The notes under the pieces were generated by a model. That model made no database searches. It had not been told where the DNA came from and saw only the letters and a list, made by a program, of their open reading frames with translations. The translations under genes were made by a program, and so were the position numbers. From Proteiniphilum saccharofermentans (GTDB lineage Bacteria; Bacteroidota; Bacteroidia; Bacteroidales; Dysgonomonadaceae), in NCBI RefSeq assembly GCF_900095135.1, contig NZ_LT605205.1, positions 4,216,001-4,280,000 on the forward strand: 64,000 nucleotides of DNA, in the 5' to 3' direction. Below are positions 9,294-17,478 of this stretch, piece after piece (position 1 is the stretch's first letter; every line of letters begins with the position of its first letter).

Positions 9294-9975
9294 GTTATTA
9301 CATGAACTGATACACCTTTTTTACCCGAACGTGTGTGTTGTTTGTGGCAACGAATTACTGCCGGGGGAAAAAGGAGCCTGCCTGCAATGCCTCTATAAGT
9401 TACCGAAAACCCATAACTTCACGGAACCGGATAACGATGCAGAAAAGCTGATGGCCGGACGGATACCTTTCGAGCGGATTGCCTCTTATTGTGTCTATAC
9501 CAAGGAAGGAACCCTCCCACCCTTGATCCATCATCTGAAATACCGCCATAAGCAAGAGATCGGCCTGCTATTGGGAAGGATGTTCGGTAAAGACCTGATA
9601 GGGAGTGAATTTCTCAACTCAGTCGACTTGATAGTACCAGTGCCGCTCCATCCCAAAAGGGAAAAGAGAAGGGGATACAATCAGGCCGGGATAATCGCCA
9701 AAGGCCTTTCCGAAGCCACCGGCCTACCCGTTTCTACAAATAACCTGATTCGTATAGTATACAATCCCACCCAGACAAAACGGACAAAAACACAGCGTTG
9801 GGAAAATGTAAAAGATATTTTCAAAGTGGCCGATCCGCTCCTGTTCGAACGGAAACACCTGTTGCTGGTAGATGACGTGATTACTACGGGATCTACACTG
9901 GAAGCCTGTGGAGCGGCTTTGCAGGCGTGTAAGGATGTGAAAATCAGTATTGCTACTCTCGGGGAGGTTTTTTAA
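9280..9975 (+). CDS. comF: ComF-family phosphoribosyltransferase-like protein
   Basis: 231 residues. An N-terminal zinc-finger-like segment (CVVCGNELLPGEKGACLQC) is followed by a type I phosphoribosyltransferase fold with the PRPP loop LLVDDVITTGST. ComF proteins are linked to DNA uptake in competent bacteria; the biochemical activity is not established. The ATG at 9280 gives the usual N-terminus just before the cysteine motif and overlaps recX by 14 bp. Confidence 0.88.
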   Translation: MKQNKLLHELIHLFYPNVCVVCGNELLPGEKGACLQCLYKLPKTHNFTEPDNDAEKLMAGRIPFERIASYCVYTKEGTLPPLIHHLKYRHKQEIGLLLGRMFGKDLIGSEFLNSVDLIVPVPLHPKREKRRGYNQAGIIAKGLSEATGLPVSTNNLIRIVYNPTQTKRTKTQRWENVKDIFKVADPLLFERKHLLLVDDVITTGSTLEACGAALQACKDVKISIATLGEVF

Positions 9976-10020
9976 CCCTATTTTTTTCAGAAATTGCACC
10001 TGAATAATTTTGAAAAAGCG

Positions 10021-10028
10021 TACTTTTG
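10021..10028 (+). promoter_or_regulatory. Bacteroidota -7 box for pyrE
   Basis: TACTTTTG, a perfect TAnnTTTG, 42 bp upstream of the pyrE ATG. TTTG elements nearby are not at the ideal spacing. Confidence 0.55.
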
Positions 10029-10070
10029 TGATTAATCTGCAAAAAAGGTGACAAAAAATAAATTAATCGT

Positions 10071-10724
10071 ATGAACACGCTACAGAAATTAACAGCCGAA
10101 AAGCTTCTTAGAATTAAAGCCATTAAACTACAGCCATCTAACCCGTTTACATGGGCTTCAGGTTGGAAATCACCCATATATTGTGACAACCGGAAACTGA
10201 TGTCTTATCCGGCTATACGTAATTTTGTGAAAGTGGAATTTGCCCGCCTTGTCCTTGAGAAATATCCGCAGGCCGACGCTGTTGCAGGAGTTGCCACGGG
10301 CGCTATTGCCCCCGGTGCATTGGTAGCCGACCTGCTCGGATTACCTTTTGTGTATGTCCGCTCTGCACCGAAAGACCACGGACTTGAAAATATGATCGAG
10401 GGTGACCTGCGTCCGAAACAGAAGGTGATCGTGATCGAAGACCTGGTTTCTACCGGAGGTAGCAGCCTGAAAGCAGTGGAAGCCATCCGTAATAACGGTT
10501 CGGATGTACTTGGCATGCTGGCGGTGTTTACCTACGGATTTCCATATGCCGAGAAACGGATGCATGATGCACGGGTGGAACTGACCACGCTTTGCAATTA
10601 CGATGCGATACTGGATGAGGCACTGGCAACCGATTATATCGACGAGTCGGAGTTGCAGACATTACAGGACTGGCGCAAAGATCCTGAAAACTGGGGACAA
10701 CCCGTAAAAAAAAGTAAGAAATGA
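10071..10724 (+). CDS. pyrE: Orotate phosphoribosyltransferase
   Basis: 217 residues. It joins orotate to PRPP to form orotidine 5'-phosphate in pyrimidine synthesis. The PRPP-binding signature VIVIEDLVSTGGSS is at about residues 120-133, and the substrate-side motif FTWASGWKSPIYCDNR is near the N-terminus. Its stop overlaps the start of the next gene by 4 bp (ATGA), which implies co-translation. It has its own promoter separating it from comF. Confidence 0.96.
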   Translation: MNTLQKLTAEKLLRIKAIKLQPSNPFTWASGWKSPIYCDNRKLMSYPAIRNFVKVEFARLVLEKYPQADAVAGVATGAIAPGALVADLLGLPFVYVRSAPKDHGLENMIEGDLRPKQKVIVIEDLVSTGGSSLKAVEAIRNNGSDVLGMLAVFTYGFPYAEKRMHDARVELTTLCNYDAILDEALATDYIDESELQTLQDWRKDPENWGQPVKKSKK

Positions 10725-11140
10725 CCGAATTTACCAGTGAGGTAAGAACCATTCCGCACAATGATGCCGATGTGTTCCGTGTGCTTTCCGATTTCCGGAA
10801 ACTCGAGTTGGTAAAAGATAAAATCCCCGAAGATAAACTCAAAGATTTCTTGTTTGACCAAGACAGTGTCTCCTTCCGGGTGGATCCGGTAGGGAAGGTG
10901 ACTTTCCATGTGTTGGAGCGTGAACCCAACAAACTGGTGAAGTTCAAGTCGGACAGGCTGCCTTTTGATCTTTTCCTGTGGATACAACTGGTTTCCAAAG
11001 CAGAAAAAGATACCCGCTTGCGAATGACGGTAAAGGCTGACCTGAACCCTTTTATAAGGGGGATGGTCGAGAAACCGATGAAGGAAGCGGTGGATAAAAT
11101 ATCCGATATATTGGCACAGTTGCCTTATGATCAGATATGA
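10721..11140 (+). CDS. SRPBCC/START-like family protein
   Basis: 139 residues with the pattern of a small helix-grip hydrophobic-pocket fold: an N-terminal strand (FTSEVRTIPHNDADVFRVLSD), central beta strands and a long C-terminal helix (VEKPMKEAVDKISDILAQL). I recognise it as the SRPBCC protein commonly found beside pyrE in Bacteroidales. The ligand is unknown. It is translationally coupled to pyrE by a 4-bp overlap. Confidence 0.75.
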   Translation: MTEFTSEVRTIPHNDADVFRVLSDFRKLELVKDKIPEDKLKDFLFDQDSVSFRVDPVGKVTFHVLEREPNKLVKFKSDRLPFDLFLWIQLVSKAEKDTRLRMTVKADLNPFIRGMVEKPMKEAVDKISDILAQLPYDQI

Positions 11141-11156
11141 TCCTTAAAAATTCCGC

Positions 11157-11176
11157 CCCTATCCTCCCGGATAGGG
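11157..11176. terminator. Hairpin between convergent genes
   Basis: CCCTATCC-TCCC-GGATAGGG, a perfect 8-bp stem with a 4-base loop in the 50-bp gap between the SRPBCC gene (plus) and the GH95 gene (minus). There is no T-tract on either side, so an intrinsic terminator is only likely, not shown. Confidence 0.4.
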
Positions 11177-11190
11177 ATGGAAGAGGTACT

Positions 11191-13629
11191 TTAAGCGGGA
11201 TATATTACATCCAGATCCAGTTTTTCCCCGATTTTCATTCCGATCGGTACAAATCCGTTTTCCACAGAAAGTTCTTTGCCGTTCTTCTTTATTGCTATAG
11301 CATGGTCGGGGACTTTCAACCGGAAGGTATTATTTGTTTTTGCTTCCAGAGTCAGTTTGGTGATCTTCCCATCCTTCCATGTTGCGCCTACTTCCGCACC
11401 CCCTCTCACGCAAAGCCCTTTGAAGCTCCCGTTTGTCCATCTTGCCGGTAGGGCCGGTAAAAGATGGATATATCCGTCCTGGCTTTGGATCAGCATTTCA
11501 GCAATTCCTGCCGTACCCCCAAAGTTACCGTCTATCTGGAATGGTGGGTGAGCGCAGAAGAGGTTTGGATAGGTGCCGCCTCCACTACTCATTTTTACCT
11601 CGTTGCCGGATGTCGGTTCCAGAAGGCTTTTTAAAAGTTTGTACGCCCGGTTTCCATCGTGCAGGCGCGCCCAGAAATTCACCTTCCATGCCCGTGACCA
11701 TCCTGTTCCGGCATCACCGCGGCGGTTGAGTGTCTTTCGGGCTGCTTCGGCCAGGTCAGGCGTAGTGACAGGCGATATCTGGTTGGAGGGATGTAACCCA
11801 TAGAGGTGGGAGACATGCCGGTGTTGCGGATCTACTTCCTCATAATCCTCGAGCCATTCCTGCAAATGTCCGTCGGGGCTGATCTGCATAGGGGGTAGTT
11901 GAGGAATTGTTTCCCTTATCTTTGCCGTAGTTTCATCGTTTATACCGAGTATTTCTGCCGCGAAAAGAATATTGGTGAAAAGTTCCTTTATGATCTGTAC
12001 ATCCATTGTCGGTCCCATACAGACATACACGGCCTCTTTTTTCCCGGGAAGATAAAATGCGTTTTCGGGCGAAGAGGAGGGAGCGGTTACCAGCCATCCA
12101 TGCTTGGGTTCCCGGATCATGCTACTCAGAAAAAAATCGGCTGCACCGGTCAGTACGGGATAGATGGATTCCAGGTACGCTCTGTCCTGCGTGAAGGCGT
12201 AATGCTCCCAAAGGTGTTGACAAAGCCAGGCGCCTCCCGTGTTGGTGGCGCCCCATGAAGCATGTTCGCCGGGTGCCGTGAATTGCCAGGGATTAGTCAT
12301 CATATGGGCAACCCATCCTTCAGCACCATAAAAGGTTTGCGCTGTCTTTTCTCCTGAAGGAACGAGTGATGTAGTCAAATCTATTAATGGCTTGTTTAGT
12401 TCCGACAGGTTGCATACTTCTACCGGCCAGTAGTTCATCTGCAAGTTAATATTCAGATGATAATCACCGTTCCAGGGTGTTTGTACCTGATTCGCCCATA
12501 ATCCCTGCAGGTTGAGTGGCAGGTTGGACTCGCGGGCTCCGCAAATCATCAGGTAACGCCCATATTGAAAATAAAGGGCGGCAAAAGCCGGATCATCGTC
12601 CGCCTGGAACCGGATAAGGCGTTCATCTGTCGGTGTTATATTATCCTGTTTGCCGAGGTTCAGCGCCACACGGTCGAATTTCTCTTTATAAGAGTCAATA
12701 TGGGCATATTTTAACTGGTCGTAATATTTGCTTTTGGCTTGTACCGACAACTGTTCTACGGTAGAGATGTGGTTCTTATCGAGCATATCTGTTGCGGTGG
12801 AGATGAGAATCACTGCTTCATCCGCATCGGACAGGGATAATGCGTTCCCGGATGATACCAGATTGCCTCCGTTGTTCACAATTTCCAATTGAGTGAGATA
12901 GCGTACACCATTCTCTCCATTGTACCCGTCGTTCAATTGTCCTTCCATATAAAGCCTGTCCTCTTTTATAAAGCCTGTCGCCCTTTCCGGCCTGCTCAGG
13001 TTCACCTCGAAGGATACCGATTTTTTCTGATCGGCTGTCAACCTGATAACCAGCACATCATGGGCGTGTGAAGCAAAATATTCACGGGTATAGGTGATAC
13101 CGTTCCTGATGAATTGAGTGGTGGCCACCGCATCGTTGAGCGAGAGCGTTCGCTCGTAAAAGCTTACGCTGTCCGTCTGCGGATATCTGTAGTTGATATG
13201 CAGATCGCCAAGCATTTGAAAAGAACCATAAGGCGCATCTTTCCCGTTGCCGAAGGCAGATCCCTGTCCTCCGCAGCGGAAGTGACGGTACATTAGTTCC
13301 TGTGCTTCCAGATTCCTGCCCGAGAGCAGTAACTCCCGTATTTCCGGCAAATAATTGATTGCTTCCGGGTTGAATGCCGCGGAATCTTCACTTCCCGACC
13401 ACATGGTGATATCATTCAATACTATGCGTTCGGTGTCGATACCGCCGTCGGGCATCATGCCGATACGTCCGTTACCCAACGGAAGAGTTTCTTCCCACAC
13501 GGCTGCGGGGGCATTATAGCGCATGACCAGTTTCTGCGATATTGTATCGCGTGTAGCGCATTGAATCAATAACACCGACAGTACTATCAGGAGTAAAAAT
13601 GGAGTCTTTTTGAGTGCAATGATGTTCAT
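11191..13629 (-). CDS. GH95 alpha-L-fucosidase (lipoprotein)
   Basis: 812 residues with a lipoprotein-type signal (LLIQCA), so probably a surface or periplasmic lipoprotein. The N-terminal beta-domain begins with the family-typical WEETLPLGNGRIGMM segment. The (alpha/alpha)6 barrel contains GLWANQ, PWNGDYHLNINLQMNYWP and GTGWSRAWKVNFWARL, all GH95 hallmarks. GH95 enzymes mostly cleave alpha-1,2-linked L-fucose; some members act on L-galactose. It is the last gene of the fucose locus, 29 bp after the GH29 gene on the same strand. Confidence 0.92.
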   Translation of the reverse strand: MNIIALKKTPFLLLIVLSVLLIQCATRDTISQKLVMRYNAPAAVWEETLPLGNGRIGMMPDGGIDTERIVLNDITMWSGSEDSAAFNPEAINYLPEIRELLLSGRNLEAQELMYRHFRCGGQGSAFGNGKDAPYGSFQMLGDLHINYRYPQTDSVSFYERTLSLNDAVATTQFIRNGITYTREYFASHAHDVLVIRLTADQKKSVSFEVNLSRPERATGFIKEDRLYMEGQLNDGYNGENGVRYLTQLEIVNNGGNLVSSGNALSLSDADEAVILISTATDMLDKNHISTVEQLSVQAKSKYYDQLKYAHIDSYKEKFDRVALNLGKQDNITPTDERLIRFQADDDPAFAALYFQYGRYLMICGARESNLPLNLQGLWANQVQTPWNGDYHLNINLQMNYWPVEVCNLSELNKPLIDLTTSLVPSGEKTAQTFYGAEGWVAHMMTNPWQFTAPGEHASWGATNTGGAWLCQHLWEHYAFTQDRAYLESIYPVLTGAADFFLSSMIREPKHGWLVTAPSSSPENAFYLPGKKEAVYVCMGPTMDVQIIKELFTNILFAAEILGINDETTAKIRETIPQLPPMQISPDGHLQEWLEDYEEVDPQHRHVSHLYGLHPSNQISPVTTPDLAEAARKTLNRRGDAGTGWSRAWKVNFWARLHDGNRAYKLLKSLLEPTSGNEVKMSSGGGTYPNLFCAHPPFQIDGNFGGTAGIAEMLIQSQDGYIHLLPALPARWTNGSFKGLCVRGGAEVGATWKDGKITKLTLEAKTNNTFRLKVPDHAIAIKKNGKELSVENGFVPIGMKIGEKLDLDVIYPA

Positions 13630-13658
13630 ACTCGTTTTATGAATGGTTTTTTGCCGGA

Positions 13659-15041
13659 TTATTTCAAAATCAATTCGATTACCGGGACATCCGTGCTTGG
13701 GCGTTCTACCGGAAGGGTCAGGATGATGTCGTTCTCTTTTGAGGTTTCGACTGTATGGCTACCGGACTGTGTACGCGAATGGAATTTAATTTCCGACGCA
13801 TCATGTAACAGTTGTGCGTATTCGATCTTATCTTTAAATCCCGGTAAGTGAAGTGATTTGAAAGGCCATTCGAGTACATGGATATAAAGCCGGTGGGTTT
13901 CCGGATTATAGGTCATAAGACAGTTCTGAGGTGCTTTATATTCGTCCGGAGCCTGCGTGCATCCGTAAATCGACCGGTCGTGGAATCGCATCCATTCGCC
14001 TATACCGTCCAGGCGTTCATTGGCGCGTTCATCAAATACTCCCCGTGCCGTCGGCCCCACATTGAGTAGCAGGTTGCCTCCCTTACTCACGGTTTCTATC
14101 AGCATCACAACCAACTGATGTGTACTTTTCCATGTATATTCGTCGCGATGGTATCCCCATGAACCGGAGAAGGTCTGGCAGGTTTCCCACGGCACGCGTT
14201 CACCCCGGACGGTAGGCCATTCCTGCGGCATAAACTGTTCAGGAGTGATAAAATCCCAACCCCAATCGGTATGGTCCAGGTCCATCCGGTTGTTGACGAG
14301 GATATTGGGCTGAAGTTTACGTACAAGCGCCAACAGTTCTTCCGATTTCCAGTCCTCATGTCCTTTGCCGTTCTCCCCGGGATAAGAAAAATCGAGGAAC
14401 AGTTCGTCTATCCGGCCGAATTGTGTCAATAATTCCGTCAGCTGGTCTTTCATATATTGGCGATATATGTCCATATTCCGGTTTTCATTCGCTTTTTTCC
14501 GTTCTTCGGCATCCGTCGGCCCGTTGGGATGGATCCTGTCATAAGTAAAATGGGGATGATGCCAGTCGATCAGCGAGTAATAAAACCCTATCTTTATACC
14601 TTCTGCACGGAAAGCATCCACGAAAGGTTTTATCAGGTCTTTGCCATAGGGGGTATTGGTCACCTTGAAATCAGTATATTTGGTGTCCCAGAGGCAAAAC
14701 CCGTCGTGATGCTTAGAGGTTAACACGACATATTTCATACCGGCCTTTTTGGCTTTGGCTGCCCATTCCCGGGGATTGTAGAGGTCGGGATTAAAATGGT
14801 CGAAATATTTCTGATACGCTTCGTCCGGGATCCGCTCTCTTTGCTTCACCCATTCATGCCGTGCCGGCAGGGCATATATGCCCCAATGGATAAACATGCC
14901 GAACCGGTCGTTGGTCCACCATTCCATCCTTTGGGCTTTCTGTTCTTTGGTTTCACTCCATGTCTGCCGTTGTGAAAACAGCAAATTACTGCTAACCATA
15001 GTGAAAAAGACAACAGCCAGAATCATTTTTTTTGTGTTCAT
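13659..15041 (-). CDS. GH29 alpha-L-fucosidase
   Basis: 460 residues with a signal peptide ending near LLFSQ. The catalytic (beta/alpha)8 domain begins with the signature WTNDRFGMFIHWGIYALPA and contains KYVVLTSKHHDGFCLWDT. The probable nucleophile Asp lies in IDELFLDFSYPG, and a small C-terminal beta-domain follows. It retains fucose configuration and releases terminal alpha-L-fucose. It sits between the GH3 and GH95 genes; together with the second GH29 it suggests more than one fucosyl linkage is attacked. Confidence 0.93.
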   Translation of the reverse strand: MNTKKMILAVVFFTMVSSNLLFSQRQTWSETKEQKAQRMEWWTNDRFGMFIHWGIYALPARHEWVKQRERIPDEAYQKYFDHFNPDLYNPREWAAKAKKAGMKYVVLTSKHHDGFCLWDTKYTDFKVTNTPYGKDLIKPFVDAFRAEGIKIGFYYSLIDWHHPHFTYDRIHPNGPTDAEERKKANENRNMDIYRQYMKDQLTELLTQFGRIDELFLDFSYPGENGKGHEDWKSEELLALVRKLQPNILVNNRMDLDHTDWGWDFITPEQFMPQEWPTVRGERVPWETCQTFSGSWGYHRDEYTWKSTHQLVVMLIETVSKGGNLLLNVGPTARGVFDERANERLDGIGEWMRFHDRSIYGCTQAPDEYKAPQNCLMTYNPETHRLYIHVLEWPFKSLHLPGFKDKIEYAQLLHDASEIKFHSRTQSGSHTVETSKENDIILTLPVERPSTDVPVIELILK

Positions 15042-15092
15042 AGCAATTAAACGTTATAAGTTGTTTATTATAGTAAAGTGCCATGTGGGTAA

Positions 15093-17474
15093 TTACCGGA
15101 CAGAATTTCGTGCCGGCGATATCCACTCTTCAATCAGGAAGCTGTCCCTTAGCCGGATATCACTGGAAGCAGCCCCTATCATCACCGTAAACTCACCCGG
15201 CTCAGTGATCCTTTGCATGTATATGTTATATAATGCGAGGTCATCGTGTGTCAATGTAAATTCCACGTTTTTCGATTCATCTTTCCGAATATGGATCCGT
15301 TGAAAATCTTTCAGTTGAATGGGAGGAGTGACCACTGAACTTACGTTGTCACGTACATAGAGTTGTACTACCTCATCTCCATCAATACCGCCTGTATTGG
15401 TCACGGTGCAGGATACCCGCACATGATCCTGTTCTACTTTTACGGAAAGATTATCGTAACGGAAATCGGTATAGCTTAGTCCATATCCGAAGGCATACAG
15501 TGGTGAACTGCCCCCATCGACATAATCAGCCTGCCTGCCTAATGAGTAATATACCGGTAATTGGCCTACTGAACGTGGGACGGAAACCGGTAACCTGCCT
15601 GCGGGATTATAATCTCCAAAAAGGATATCAGCAATAGCATGGCCTCCTTCCTGTCCCGGATACCATGCTGTCAGCAGCGCATCGGCTTTTACCGAAGCAT
15701 TGTTCATATTGAGCGGCCGTCCCTGTATATAGACTACGATCAATGGTTTTCCGGTATCGGCGAGAGCATCAAGCAGCTTTTCCTGGTCACCCAGCAGGTT
15801 GAGTGAACTGCGGTCGTATCCTTCACCCGACTCCATATCCGGAAGAATTTCATCCCGGTTGTTGCCAACCGTTGCCGCTCCGGTTTCAATGTATTCCGTC
15901 TTGAAATCCCTTGCGCTGGACCCTCCCACAACCAACAGGATCACGTCCGACCGGCGGGCTATCTGTACCGCTTCTTCTATATCGCTTTGGGTAGTATCCC
16001 GGATGGCGCATCCTTTCGCGTAGCGGACGACAGTCCGGGGACTGACGGCTTGCCTGACCCCGTCGAGCACGGTCACAATATTGCTTCGCTCCTGCGGGGC
16101 AGTATAATCACCCAGCTGGTTATAGATATTATCGGCGTTCGGGCCGATCACCGCGATGGAACCGATCTCTTTCGGGAGGGGTAATAGACCATCGCTGTTT
16201 TTGAGTAACACGGTGCCCTGGCGGGCTACCTCCCGCGCGATCTGCTTATGCGTTTCACTCCTTACGAGACGGGATGCCTGAGCAGGGTCGACATACGGAT
16301 CCTCGAACAGTCCCATTTCAAATTTCAGCCGGAGAATATTGGCTACGGCATCGTCTATATCCTGCATCGTAACAAGTCCTTCTTCCAATGCTCTTGCAAG
16401 GTTTCTACCATAGGCATTTCCCCCGAGATCGGCGTCCACCCCTGCTTGTAATGCCATGGCGGCTGCATGTTTGATATCGGGTGCAACGCGGTGTGTACCT
16501 GCGATACCTTCAATACTGCCGAGGTCGGAGAAAACAAATCCATCAAAACTCCATTGATCGCGCAAGACATCTTTTAGCAGAAACCGGTGTGCAGTAGCGG
16601 GGATACCGTCAATAGCATTATAGGAAGTCATAAGGGTCTTCACTCCCGCGGCAGTCACCTTTTTGAAGGGTAACAAATGGTCGGAGAATAATTCCCGCAT
16701 TCCGATATGCGCCTGTTGTCCGTTGTGTCCGCCCAAAGGAACACCATAAGCGGCGAAGTGTTTGGGTGTGGAATAGATATGTCGGCCGTCACGAATATCA
16801 TTTCCCTGCAGCCCCTGAACAAAGGAAATACCCAGTTTTGCCGTCAGTACCGGATCTTCGCCGAAAGTTTCTTCCACTCTCGACCATCTGGGTTCCCTTG
16901 CCAGATCGAGGATCGGACCATATCCTATATGGGCGCCCTGCAGCCGTGTTTCAAGAGCGATTGCTTCCGCCATTTGCCGTATCAGCCCGGGGTTCCATGT
17001 GCTACCTTGCCCGAGTCCGGTAGGAAAAACGGTTGTGCCGATAGCCATGTGCCCATGCATGCACTCTTCGGCGAAGAAAAGGGGAATGCCCAGCCGGGTA
17101 TGTTCTACGGTATATTTTTGTAATTCGTTCAGCGCATTGGCCGCCAACCTGGGATTAAGTCCTGTCTGTAACGTTTTCCGGGTCCACGGGTCGGCACGGA
17201 GTGTGGCCCAGAAGCCCCCCAGAGGCATGGCTTGCATCCGTTCCCTGAACAGGTCGGAAGGCGTAACGGAATATTCACCTGTTTTGGTGTACATCTCCCA
17301 TCCTGTGGGAAAACACAGCTGACCGATCTTCTCCTCTGTCGTCATAAGGCTTAGCAGATCCTTTACCCTCTCTTCGACCGGCGCGGAAGAGTCTTTATAG
17401 CGTTGTTGTGCCATGGATAACTGAGTAACGACACAAAAACAGAGAACAACTATGAAAGTGACTTGTTTCTTCAT
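15093..17474 (-). CDS. GH3 beta-glycosidase (beta-glucosidase/xylosidase type)
   Basis: 793 residues with a signal peptide ending at SMAQ. Order: GH3 N-terminal barrel (about 40-370), GH3 C-terminal alpha/beta sandwich (about 405-640), and a fibronectin III-like domain near the C-terminus (about 695-765). The substrate loop KHFAAYGVPLGGHNG is visible. The expected nucleophile Asp is in GFVFSDLGSIEG, where most family members have SDW rather than SDL. It probably trims beta-linked glucose or xylose from the backbone; the exact sugar cannot be read from the sequence. Only 4 bp separate it from the GH29-discoidin gene upstream. Confidence 0.9.
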   Translation of the reverse strand: MKKQVTFIVVLCFCVVTQLSMAQQRYKDSSAPVEERVKDLLSLMTTEEKIGQLCFPTGWEMYTKTGEYSVTPSDLFRERMQAMPLGGFWATLRADPWTRKTLQTGLNPRLAANALNELQKYTVEHTRLGIPLFFAEECMHGHMAIGTTVFPTGLGQGSTWNPGLIRQMAEAIALETRLQGAHIGYGPILDLAREPRWSRVEETFGEDPVLTAKLGISFVQGLQGNDIRDGRHIYSTPKHFAAYGVPLGGHNGQQAHIGMRELFSDHLLPFKKVTAAGVKTLMTSYNAIDGIPATAHRFLLKDVLRDQWSFDGFVFSDLGSIEGIAGTHRVAPDIKHAAAMALQAGVDADLGGNAYGRNLARALEEGLVTMQDIDDAVANILRLKFEMGLFEDPYVDPAQASRLVRSETHKQIAREVARQGTVLLKNSDGLLPLPKEIGSIAVIGPNADNIYNQLGDYTAPQERSNIVTVLDGVRQAVSPRTVVRYAKGCAIRDTTQSDIEEAVQIARRSDVILLVVGGSSARDFKTEYIETGAATVGNNRDEILPDMESGEGYDRSSLNLLGDQEKLLDALADTGKPLIVVYIQGRPLNMNNASVKADALLTAWYPGQEGGHAIADILFGDYNPAGRLPVSVPRSVGQLPVYYSLGRQADYVDGGSSPLYAFGYGLSYTDFRYDNLSVKVEQDHVRVSCTVTNTGGIDGDEVVQLYVRDNVSSVVTPPIQLKDFQRIHIRKDESKNVEFTLTHDDLALYNIYMQRITEPGEFTVMIGAASSDIRLRDSFLIEEWISPARNSVR

Positions 17475-17478
17475 TTAC